Shown here piece by piece: positions 46,175 through 54,115 of a stretch of 64,000 nucleotides of DNA. Within the stretch, counting starts at the first letter, position 1, and every line of letters starts with the position of its first letter. The stretch is taken from assembly GCF_013201665.1 (NCBI RefSeq), contig NZ_CP053840.1, forward strand, positions 1,922,001-1,986,000, in the 5' to 3' direction. The notes under the pieces are model-generated. The model searched no databases. It was not told the origin of the DNA and saw nothing but the letters and a program-made list of their open reading frames with translations. Source of the stretch: Arcobacter venerupis (GTDB taxonomy: Bacteria; Campylobacterota; Campylobacteria; Campylobacterales; Arcobacteraceae). Both the position numbers and the translations under genes were made by a program.

Positions 46175-46292
46175 AAGCTGTAGATTTTAGCTTCAGACAA
46201 GGAAAAGAAGAAAATCAACGATTGAGCATACAACAAGTATGTGATTGAGTTGATTTTCTTATTTGACGCAGTATCAAGTTAAAAGATACTGC
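46175..46292. repeat. Cluster of three stem-loops downstream of guaA
   Basis: Three hairpins follow one another: AAGCT/AGCTT (46175-46193), a nested one with 12-bp arms (AAGAAAATCAAC 46208-46219 / GTTGATTTTCTT 46249-46260) and an inner CATAC/GTATG stem, and GCAGTATC/GATACTGC (46268-46292). Between the outer and inner stems of the middle hairpin, GATTGAG occurs twice in direct orientation. In the guaA direction the middle hairpin is followed by a T-rich run, so it may be the terminator. Confidence 0.6.
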
Positions 46293-46298
46293 TTTATT

Positions 46299-47834
46299 TT
46301 ATTCCCACTCGATAGTTGCTGGTGGTTTTGATGATATATCATAAACTACTCTATTGATTCCATCAACTTCGTTGATGATTCTTCTTGAGATAGTTTCTAA
46401 TATTTCATGTGGAATATGTGCAAAAGTTGCTGTCATTCCATCTGTTGCTTCAACGATTCTTACACAAACTGTATTGTCATAAGTTCTGTTATCACCCATA
46501 ACTCCAACAGATTTTACATTTAATAATACTGTAAATGCTTGCCATGTTTTGTCATAATAACCAGTTGCGTGTAATACATCTAACATAACTGTATCTGCTT
46601 TTCTTAATAACTCTAAATCAGGTTTATTTACATCTCCCATGATTCTAATAGCAAGTCCAGGTCCTGGGAATGGATGTCTTCCTATCATAGAAGCTGGAAG
46701 TCCTAATTCTAATCCTAAAGCTCTAACTTCATCTTTGAAGATTTCTCTTAAAGGCTCAACTAACTCAAATTTCATCCAATCAGGAAGTCCTCCAACATTG
46801 TGGTGAGATTTAATTGTTTTTGAAGGACCTTTTACAGAAACTGATTCAATAACGTCTGTATAAAGTGTACCTTGTGCTAAAAACTCAATACCATCGTGTT
46901 TTTTTGCTTCTTTATCAAATACTTCGATAAATGTTTCACCAATGATTTTTCTTTTTGTTTCAGGGTCTGTAACACCTGCTAGTTTTGTTAAGAATTGTTC
47001 ACTTGCATCTACAGTGATAAGTTTTACGCCCCTTGCTTTGAACATAGCTTCAACTTGTTCTCTCTCATTTGCTCTTAATAATCCATTATCAACAAATACA
47101 GGAATAACTTGTTCTCCAATTGCTTCAGCTAAAAGAGTTGCTACAACTGAACTATCAACTCCACCTGAAACTCCACAAAGAACTTTTTTATTTCCAACTC
47201 TTTCTTGAATACTTTTTATTTGCTCTTTTGCAAAAGAACCCATATTCCAAGTTGATTCACATTCACAAATATGTTTTGCAAAGTTTTTTAATAGTTTGCT
47301 TCCTTCATCTGAGTGGTAAACTTCTGGATGAAATTGGAATGCATAAATATTTCTTTCCATATCTGCAATAGCTGCAAATGGAGAGTTTTCACTTGTCGCA
47401 ATTCTTTCAAATCCAGCTGGAATATTTTCTACTCTATCACCGTGAGACATCCAAACAATTTGACCATCTGTTGTGTCTTTGAAAATTGGATTTTCAATTT
47501 CAAATTTTAATTTAGCTTTTCCATATTCATGATGAGCAGCAGGAATTACGCTTCCACCAAAATGTTGAGAAATTAACTGCATTCCATAACAAATACCTAA
47601 AATTGGAAGACCTAATTCAAAGATTGTAGTATCTGGATGATAAGCATCTACTGCATAAACAGAAGCAGGACCACCTGAAAGAATAATACCTTTTGGTGTT
47701 CTAGCCATAATATCTTCAATACTCTCACTATAAGGTACTATTTCAGAGTAAACACCAGCTTCTCTTAGTTTTCTAGCAATGATTTGAGTGTATTGACTAC
47801 CAAAATCTAATACTACGATTGGGACATGTTTCAT
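46299..47834 (-). CDS. guaA: GMP synthase (glutamine-hydrolysing)
   Basis: The 511-residue protein has a class I glutamine amidotransferase domain ([24 protein letters not shown] with nucleophile Cys; FQFHPEV), an ATP pyrophosphatase domain (SGGVDSSV) and the C-terminal dimerisation domain ending PPATIEWE. It converts XMP to GMP, the last step of guanine nucleotide synthesis. The open frame extends to 47858, but the ATG at 47834 follows AGGA at good spacing and gives the usual start. Confidence 0.97.
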   Translation of the reverse strand: MKHVPIVVLDFGSQYTQIIARKLREAGVYSEIVPYSESIEDIMARTPKGIILSGGPASVYAVDAYHPDTTIFELGLPILGICYGMQLISQHFGGSVIPAAHHEYGKAKLKFEIENPIFKDTTDGQIVWMSHGDRVENIPAGFERIATSENSPFAAIADMERNIYAFQFHPEVYHSDEGSKLLKNFAKHICECESTWNMGSFAKEQIKSIQERVGNKKVLCGVSGGVDSSVVATLLAEAIGEQVIPVFVDNGLLRANEREQVEAMFKARGVKLITVDASEQFLTKLAGVTDPETKRKIIGETFIEVFDKEAKKHDGIEFLAQGTLYTDVIESVSVKGPSKTIKSHHNVGGLPDWMKFELVEPLREIFKDEVRALGLELGLPASMIGRHPFPGPGLAIRIMGDVNKPDLELLRKADTVMLDVLHATGYYDKTWQAFTVLLNVKSVGVMGDNRTYDNTVCVRIVEATDGMTATFAHIPHEILETISRRIINEVDGINRVVYDISSKPPATIEWE

Positions 47835-47944
47835 ATATTGTTTTCCTTCATATTTCACACTATTGTGTTGAATATTACAAATTTTAATTAAATATTTTAT
47901 CTAAAAAGTTGTAAAAAATTGGTTAAACAAAAAATTAGACATAA

Positions 47945-47977
47945 AAAAAGGCTACCAGATAATCTAGTAGCCTTTTT
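47945..47977. terminator. Terminator of the nadB-nhaD operon
   Basis: AAAAAGGCTAC and GTAGCCTTTTT form an 11-bp stem. It lies 18 bases beyond the nhaD stop in the leftward direction. Confidence 0.8.
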
Positions 47978-47995
47978 CATATACTAAAAGTAATT

Positions 47996-49378
47996 TTAAT
48001 AGTGACTAATTTCTAAAATATGATATTGGAAATACCAAACACTACAAGAAACTATATATCCTAAAAGAATCGTCCATGCGTATTTCATGTGAGAACCAAA
48101 TGTATAAATACCATGTAATTTACCCATTACTCCAACACCAGCTGCTGATCCAAAAGAGATTAATGAACCTCCAATTCCAGCTGTCATAGTTACAAGCATC
48201 CATTGGTCAACACCCATTTCAGGATTTGCTTTTAGAATCGCACTCATAACAGGAACATTATCAACAATTGCAGATAAGAATCCAACACCAATATTTGACC
48301 AAGTAGGTCCAAGAACTGATGGGTCATAAACAACAGCTGCTAATCCTAACCATCCAACAAAGTATAATGCACCAACTGCTGCTAAGATACCAAAGAAAAA
48401 CATTAATGTATTATTTTCAATTTTTGACATTGATTCAAAAATATTAAAGTGGTTTTTCCCATATTTTTTACCTAAACTGTATGAATACACTTTAAGTAAT
48501 GCTAATCCAAACATCATTCCCCACATAGCAGGTAAATGTAATACTTGATGAGACATTACCGCAGAAAAAATTGTAAATACTCCAAGAGCCATTACAACTT
48601 TTGCACCTTCAGCCATTTTTGGTTTTTTCTCATTTGCTACATCAAAATCTGGAACAACTTTTGGAACAAATCTTGATAATAAAAATGCCGTAACAACATA
48701 TCCTAAAACTGAAGCTGGGAATAAATACAAGAAGTCTGTAAAGACACCTTTCCCTGCTGTCCATGCCATAAGTGTTGTAATATCACCAAATGGAGACCAA
48801 GCACCACCAGCATTTGCAGCAACAACGATGTTAATAGCGCCAGGTACTAAGAAATCTTTTCTTGTTTTTTCAATTGTAATTAAAACTGTTGATAAAATAA
48901 GCGCAGTAGTTAAGTTATCTGCAATTGGAGAAATAAAGAATGCAATAAATCCTGTTACCCAAAACAGTTTTCTGTATGTATAACCTTTAGAAACTAAGTT
49001 ATATTTTAAACTATCAAAAACTCCCATATGTAATAATGACTCAATATAAGTCATTGCGACAAATAAGAAAAAGAATATTTCTGCAATTTCTAAAATCAAA
49101 TGCTCAGCTTGAGTGTTAACAAGATTCATATCTAAGCCATTTAATGAATAATAAATGGCAACTAACATAAACATAAATGTTCCAATAAATAAAGCTGGTT
49201 TTGCCTTGTCTATTGCATATTTTTCCTCTGCAGCAACGAAATAATAACCAATAACAAAAATAAGTAGAGTTGCAAACCCTACCCATGTCATAGTTAAGTT
49301 AGGAAGTTCCCCTGTACTTTCTGAACTTGCAAATAAAGACAAAGTTCCTAAGAGTAAAGTCATTAAAACTTTAAACAT
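47996..49378 (-). CDS. nhaD: Na+/H+ antiporter NhaD
   Basis: The 460-residue protein has a signal-like first helix and about eleven more membrane segments. Family blocks include NLTTALILSTVLI, NAGGAWSPFGDITTLM and IVDNVPVMSAILK, which belong to the ion transporter superfamily fold of NhaD. It exports sodium in exchange for protons, fitting a marine or brackish lifestyle. Its start overlaps the nadB stop by one base, so they are coupled, an odd pairing of unrelated functions. Confidence 0.92.
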   Translation of the reverse strand: MFKVLMTLLLGTLSLFASSESTGELPNLTMTWVGFATLLIFVIGYYFVAAEEKYAIDKAKPALFIGTFMFMLVAIYYSLNGLDMNLVNTQAEHLILEIAEIFFFLFVAMTYIESLLHMGVFDSLKYNLVSKGYTYRKLFWVTGFIAFFISPIADNLTTALILSTVLITIEKTRKDFLVPGAINIVVAANAGGAWSPFGDITTLMAWTAGKGVFTDFLYLFPASVLGYVVTAFLLSRFVPKVVPDFDVANEKKPKMAEGAKVVMALGVFTIFSAVMSHQVLHLPAMWGMMFGLALLKVYSYSLGKKYGKNHFNIFESMSKIENNTLMFFFGILAAVGALYFVGWLGLAAVVYDPSVLGPTWSNIGVGFLSAIVDNVPVMSAILKANPEMGVDQWMLVTMTAGIGGSLISFGSAAGVGVMGKLHGIYTFGSHMKYAWTILLGYIVSCSVWYFQYHILEISHY

Positions 49379-50829
49379 TAATTCTCCTTAATATAGTGTG
49401 CGCCAAGAGACTTTTTACGCTCTAAGGCAGATTTCAGAATGGATTTTGCCGTAAGTAGCCTTAAAAAAAGTAATCTGCCTACATTTAGTTTTAAGTAATC
49501 CTCTATCGTATCTAGTGTAACTTTAAGAGTTTTTGGATCTCTTACTATTGAAGCATTAGTCCACATCATCTCTCTTAAATTATCTTTAATATCTTTATCA
49601 ATATCTTTATTTCTTACGTAGTTGATAATTGGTTTGTCATAGTTTTCTTTTTCAATTTTAAAGTTGTTTTTTAAAGAATCTTCAACTGCAATTTGAGAAA
49701 AAACCAAACCTTCAAGTAAAGAGTTCGAAGCTAATCTATTTGCACCATGAACACCAGTACAAGCAACTTCACCAATAGCGTAAAGATTTTTCATTCCTTT
49801 AACTTTTGCATCTAAAGTTGTCTCAATTCCACCCATTGAATAGTGAAATGCTGGACTAATAGGAACTCTTTCAAAAGGTAAGTCATAACCTAATTCTTTT
49901 AAATTTGAGTAAATATTTGGGAATCTTTTTTTGAAAGCTTTTTTTTCAAAAGTTTCAAAAGATAAATATACTCCTAAACCTGTTTTTTTATTATAATCAA
50001 AGATTGAACGACTAACTACATCACGTGGAGCTAATTCTCCATCTTCATGATAATCAAATAAAAATCTATATCCATTTTCATCTACAATATGAGCACCTTC
50101 ACCCCTTAAAGCTTCTGATAATAAAGGCTTTCTAGCGAAAGTAGTTCCTTTTACAACAGTTGGATGAAACTGCATCATCTCCATATCTTTTAAAGGAAGA
50201 TGTTTTTCTGCAATAATTCCTTGAATTTCACCTGCATTTGCAGTTGAGTTTGTATGGTATCTATAAATTGAACCTACTCCACCACTTGCAATTATAGTAT
50301 TATGAGCATAAACCACTTTTTGAGTTGTTTCATCTGAAAAATACTGAACTCCATAACAAATATCATCTTTTATTAATAAGTCACAAACTACTGCTTGAGT
50401 TATAATAGCGTGTTCACAATGCTCAAGTAAAAAAATATGCATCATTCTACCAGTTGCATCACCATCAGCATGTAAAATTCTATTTCTACTATGTGCAGCT
50501 TCTTTTGTAAATGATAATTCACCATTTTCATTTAGGTCAAATTTCATTCCAGCATCTATTAAGTTTTTGATTGTTGATATTGATTTTTTACTTAAAAGTT
50601 CAACAGCGTCTTTGTCATTATAATTAACACCTGCTGTTAATGTATCTTGTATGTGTGCTGGAACATCTGCTTCATCAACTGCACTTGCAATTCCTCCTTG
50701 AGCCCAAAAAGTATTGCAATTCCAAGTTGACATTTTGCATAAAATTAGAACTTTTTTGTCTTTTGGAATTAATCGTGCTGCGTTAAGTCCTGCAACTCCA
50801 GTACCTATTATTATGTAATCATAAATCAT
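49378..50829 (-). CDS. nadB: L-aspartate oxidase NadB
   Basis: The 483-residue protein has the FAD motif IIGTGVAGLNAAR, the FWAQGGIASAV segment, and the succinate dehydrogenase-like active-site blocks HRSNRIL-equivalent (SRNRILHADGDATGRMM) and GGIETTLDAKVKG with EVACTGVHGANRLASNSL. It oxidises aspartate to iminoaspartate for NAD synthesis, under anoxic conditions with fumarate. Its ATG overlaps the stop of the small lipoprotein gene (ATGA). nadA and nadC are not in the window. Confidence 0.95.
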   Translation of the reverse strand: MIYDYIIIGTGVAGLNAARLIPKDKKVLILCKMSTWNCNTFWAQGGIASAVDEADVPAHIQDTLTAGVNYNDKDAVELLSKKSISTIKNLIDAGMKFDLNENGELSFTKEAAHSRNRILHADGDATGRMMHIFLLEHCEHAIITQAVVCDLLIKDDICYGVQYFSDETTQKVVYAHNTIIASGGVGSIYRYHTNSTANAGEIQGIIAEKHLPLKDMEMMQFHPTVVKGTTFARKPLLSEALRGEGAHIVDENGYRFLFDYHEDGELAPRDVVSRSIFDYNKKTGLGVYLSFETFEKKAFKKRFPNIYSNLKELGYDLPFERVPISPAFHYSMGGIETTLDAKVKGMKNLYAIGEVACTGVHGANRLASNSLLEGLVFSQIAVEDSLKNNFKIEKENYDKPIINYVRNKDIDKDIKDNLREMMWTNASIVRDPKTLKVTLDTIEDYLKLNVGRLLFLRLLTAKSILKSALERKKSLGAHYIKEN

Positions 50830-50978
50830 TGTTGTGAATTTTCATTACTATTTTGATTTACAGACGAAGAGTCTTGTTGAATATATTTTGGATCATCTTT
50901 GTAACCGCAACCACTGAATGATAATATAAAACCTGCTATAATTAGCCCATGAAAAAAATTAATGAAATACTTAGTCAT
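50826..50978 (-). CDS. Small lipoprotein (50 aa) translationally coupled to nadB
   Basis: A 50-residue frame starts at ATG 50976-50978 and ends in TGA overlapping the nadB ATG. It encodes a hydrophobic signal (LIIAGFILSFSGC) with a lipobox Cys, followed by GYKDDPKYIQQ and a Ser/Asn/Gln-rich tail. The CGYKDDP segment is reminiscent of small LptM-type lipoproteins, but that is only a resemblance. Its first ten codons lie antisense to the start of the rightward gene at 50949. Confidence 0.65.
   Translation of the reverse strand: MTKYFINFFHGLIIAGFILSFSGCGYKDDPKYIQQDSSSVNQNSNENSQQ
50934..50942 (+). promoter_or_regulatory. Extended -10 promoter element (TGCTATAAT)
   Basis: TGCTATAAT lies immediately before ATG 50949, with 6 bases between. 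The transcription start would fall on the start codon, and no ribosome-binding site is present. This is the same arrangement as at 468-484. Confidence 0.5.
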
Positions 50979-51365
50979 CTTAAAAATAATCCTGAATTCA
51001 GTAAGATTAACACATCTTTTTTAATTAAAAAGTTTATAGAAGTTCTTCCTATAAAATTAAAAAAAGGAGTAAAGTTTGCTTATATAAAGAACCAAACACT
51101 CTTTTTTGTGTTAACCCATCCTGTTTATAAAATGGAATTTGAGTATAACAAAGCAGATATAAAATCATTATTAAAAAAATTCAAGATTGCAAATGTTGAA
51201 GACATTGGATTTTTTATTACAAATGTTATTGAAAAAAAAGAGAAAGAGAAAGAGCCTATTCCCCTATATAAAGAGCGTTCATATGGAATTTTTGATAATA
51301 AAGCAAAAGATGAATATATATTCAAAAAATTTGAAAATATAAGAGAAATTATAAGAAACTCTTAA
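50949..51365 (+). CDS. Hypothetical protein, possibly DUF721/DciA-like
   Basis: The 138-residue basic protein contains LPIKLKKGVKFAYIKNQTLF then FVLTHPVYKMEFEYNKADIK, which resembles the DUF721 core (DciA, a helicase-loading protein) as found in short form in Campylobacterota. The match is weak. The start has no ribosome-binding site and may be leaderless. Its 3' end overlaps the leftward YgjP-like gene by 17 bases. Confidence 0.65.
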   Translation: MKKINEILSHLKNNPEFSKINTSFLIKKFIEVLPIKLKKGVKFAYIKNQTLFFVLTHPVYKMEFEYNKADIKSLLKKFKIANVEDIGFFITNVIEKKEKEKEPIPLYKERSYGIFDNKAKDEYIFKKFENIREIIRNS

Positions 51366-51942
51366 ATATTTTTTCCCTTTGCTTATAATCTGGACAATAT
51401 TTTTCTACTAAATTCCAAAAATTTTTTGAATGATTTTTATGCTCTATATGAGCCAATTCATGAATAACTACATATTCCATAAGTTCAATAGGGAATTTCA
51501 TTAATAAAATATTAAAATTCAAGCCATTTTTATAGTTGCAAGAACCCCAAGTTCTTTTATTTTTTCTATAAGAAATTGAAGTTGGGAAAAGATTCATCTT
51601 TTTTGAATACTCGTCTACTAAATTTGGTAAATATTTTACAATCTCTTTTTTATAAAAAGTATCCAAATTTTTAATTTTATAATCTTCTAATTTTTTTCTA
51701 ATACCTAAATATAAAAATTCATCTTCACTTATATTTTTTTCTTCAAGCCTTAAAATCGAATTTTCAATCCAATCTATTTTTTTTTCAATTAAGATTTTTG
51801 CATCATACAATGTGTAATAAATATTTGTTTTAATTTCTATTATATTTGGGCTTAAAACCCTTAGATATACGTGCTTTATATTCTTTCTTTTTTCTAGTTT
51901 AACAGTGACTATTCTTTGATTTATTTCAATTTGAAAACTCAA
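51349..51942 (-). CDS. YgjP/DUF45-type metallopeptidase
   Basis: The 197-residue protein has the zinc motif HELAHIEHKNHSKNFW (HExxH with a later His) and the family's upstream block KRTWGSCNYKNGLNFN. These SprT-like proteins are often encoded beside restriction enzymes, but also alone. It converges with the hypothetical protein gene and diverges from the aspartate aminotransferase gene. Confidence 0.85.
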   Translation of the reverse strand: MSFQIEINQRIVTVKLEKRKNIKHVYLRVLSPNIIEIKTNIYYTLYDAKILIEKKIDWIENSILRLEEKNISEDEFLYLGIRKKLEDYKIKNLDTFYKKEIVKYLPNLVDEYSKKMNLFPTSISYRKNKRTWGSCNYKNGLNFNILLMKFPIELMEYVVIHELAHIEHKNHSKNFWNLVEKYCPDYKQREKIFKSFL

Positions 51943-52025
51943 ACATTTCCTTAAGTTATTATTTGGTAGAATCGCCCCACTATTATATCAAAAATATAAT
52001 GTTAATTTTATTGAGGGAAATGCTA

Positions 52026-53195
52026 ATGAAAATTGCAAACAGAATGGAAAATCTGTCTCCATCGGTTACTATGGCAATAACTGCCTTAGCTCGAGAGCTT
52101 AAAGCTCAAGGTAAAGATATACTAAGTTTTAGTGCAGGTGAACCTGACTTTGATACACCACAAATTGTTAAGCAAGCTGCTATAGATGCTATCAATGAAG
52201 GTCGAACGAAATATACAGCTGTAGAAGGTATTATCGCTACTAAGCAAGCAATTATAAATAAACTAAAAAAAGATCATGGTTTAGATTATAAATTAGATGG
52301 TATTGTAATAAGTAATGGAGCAAAACACTCTTTATTTAATCTTTTTCAAGTATTAATTGAAAATGGTGATGAAGTTATTATTCCAGCACCTTATTGGGTT
52401 ACATATCCTGAGCAAGTAAAATTTTCAGATGGTGTTCCAGTATTTATTGACACTGATGATTCAACAGATTTTAAAATCACACCAGAGCAATTAAAAGCTG
52501 CAATTACTCCAAAAACAAAAATTTTGCTTTTGAATACTCCTTCAAATCCAACAGGATCAGTGTATTCTAAAGAAGAATTACTATCACTTGGTGAAGTTTT
52601 AAAAGGTACTGATATTATCGTACTTTCAGATGAAATGTATGAAAAAATCATCTATAATGGCAAAAAATTCACTGCTGCTGCTCAAGTTAGTGAAGATATG
52701 TACAATCGAACTGTAACTATTAACGGTTTAAGTAAAGCAGTTGCAATGACTGGTTGGAGATTTGGATATCTTGCAACTCCTGATGTTAAACTTGCAAAAA
52801 CTTTAACTAAACTGCAAGGTCAAGTTACTTCAAATATCAACTCAATTACTCAATATGCAGCTATTCCTGCTCTTGAAGGTGATGCAGATGCTGATATTGA
52901 AATGATGAGAGTTGAATTTGAGAAAAGAAAAAATATTGTAGTTAAATCATTTAATGATATTAAAGGTTTATCAACTACAGATCCAGATGGTGCATTTTAT
53001 GTTTTTGTAAATATAAAAGAAGTATCTAATGATTCTGTAAAATTTTGTTCAGATCTTTTAGAACAAAAAGGTGTAGCTTTAGTTCCTGGCCTTGCTTTTG
53101 GAACAGAAGGTTATATTAGATTCTCATTTGCTACAGATTTAGCAACAATTCAAGAGGGAATCAAAAGAATCAAAGAGTTTGTAGAAAACAAATAA
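52026..53195 (+). CDS. Class I aspartate aminotransferase
   Basis: The 389-residue protein has the aminotransferase I fold: SFSAGEPDFDTP, NGAKHSLFN, the PLP-binding block TINGLSKAVAMTGWRFGY with the catalytic Lys, and a final IRFSFATD with the substrate-binding Arg. It exchanges amino groups between aspartate and 2-oxoglutarate or similar pairs. The frame extends to 51963, but ATG 52026 has GAGGG at 8 bases. Its stop overlaps the next gene's ATG by one base. Confidence 0.93.
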   Translation: MKIANRMENLSPSVTMAITALARELKAQGKDILSFSAGEPDFDTPQIVKQAAIDAINEGRTKYTAVEGIIATKQAIINKLKKDHGLDYKLDGIVISNGAKHSLFNLFQVLIENGDEVIIPAPYWVTYPEQVKFSDGVPVFIDTDDSTDFKITPEQLKAAITPKTKILLLNTPSNPTGSVYSKEELLSLGEVLKGTDIIVLSDEMYEKIIYNGKKFTAAAQVSEDMYNRTVTINGLSKAVAMTGWRFGYLATPDVKLAKTLTKLQGQVTSNINSITQYAAIPALEGDADADIEMMRVEFEKRKNIVVKSFNDIKGLSTTDPDGAFYVFVNIKEVSNDSVKFCSDLLEQKGVALVPGLAFGTEGYIRFSFATDLATIQEGIKRIKEFVENK

Positions 53196-54082
53196 TGACT
53201 CCACAAAAAAAAGCTACCGTTGTTTCATCTAGTGTTGCAGCGGTACTTACTCTTATAAAACTAGCAATTGGAATCGCCAGCGGTTCTGTTGCTGTTTTAG
53301 CTTCTGCTATTGATTCTGTTTTGGATATGTTTGTATCAATTTTTAATTATTTCGCTATTTCAAATTCTGAGAAACCTGCTGATAAAATTTTTAATTATGG
53401 GAGAGGAAAAATTGAAGCCTTAGCTTCTGTGATTGAAGGTACAATTATTACTATTTCTGGTTTATTTTTACTTTATCAAGCAGTTAAAAAAGCTTTGAAT
53501 TCTGAAACTTCTCAATATTTAGAAATATCTATTTATGTAATGATTATATCTTTAATAATTACTATTTCTTTAGTAACTTATTTAAATTATGTTGCAAAAA
53601 AAACAAATTCTATGGTTATAAAAGCAGATGCTCTTCACTATAAAACAGATGTTTTTAGTAATGCAGCTGTTTTAATCTCTTTATTACTTGTAACTTTTAC
53701 AGGTTATGAGATTATTGATATATTTGTGGGTGGAGGCATTGCTTTATATATTATTTATTCAGCTTATGAACTTATACATGATGGTATTTTGGTTTTATTA
53801 GATAGAGCAGTTGATGAAGAACTTGTATTAAAAATCAAAGATATAATAAAAGAAAATGATAAAGTAAATACTTATCACTTATTAAAAACAAGAGAAGCTG
53901 CAAATCAAACATTTGTAGAAGTACACTTAGTTTTTAATTGTCTTATTACTTTAATGGAAGCACATAAAGCAAGTGATTATATTGAAAATAAGATAAAAAA
54001 ATTAGATTCTTCAAGAGATTGGATTATAAATATTCACATGGATCCTTATGATGATTTTAAAGTAAACGATATAACTCATTAG
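53195..54082 (+). CDS. Cation diffusion facilitator (FieF-like)
   Basis: The 295-residue protein has six membrane segments with the CDF metal-site motifs ASAIDSVLDMFVSIFNY and ALHYKTDVFSNAAVLI, and a cytoplasmic ferredoxin-like domain with HLVFN and HMDPYDD. It exports zinc, iron or manganese using protons. It is coupled to the aminotransferase gene and lies 33 bases before the PDE/HD-GYP gene; whether it belongs to the signalling operon downstream is unclear. Confidence 0.9.
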   Translation: MTPQKKATVVSSSVAAVLTLIKLAIGIASGSVAVLASAIDSVLDMFVSIFNYFAISNSEKPADKIFNYGRGKIEALASVIEGTIITISGLFLLYQAVKKALNSETSQYLEISIYVMIISLIITISLVTYLNYVAKKTNSMVIKADALHYKTDVFSNAAVLISLLLVTFTGYEIIDIFVGGGIALYIIYSAYELIHDGILVLLDRAVDEELVLKIKDIIKENDKVNTYHLLKTREAANQTFVEVHLVFNCLITLMEAHKASDYIENKIKKLDSSRDWIINIHMDPYDDFKVNDITH

Positions 54083-54115
54083 ATATAATTTTTCAATTAA
54101 ATTAAAAGGTTTTTC

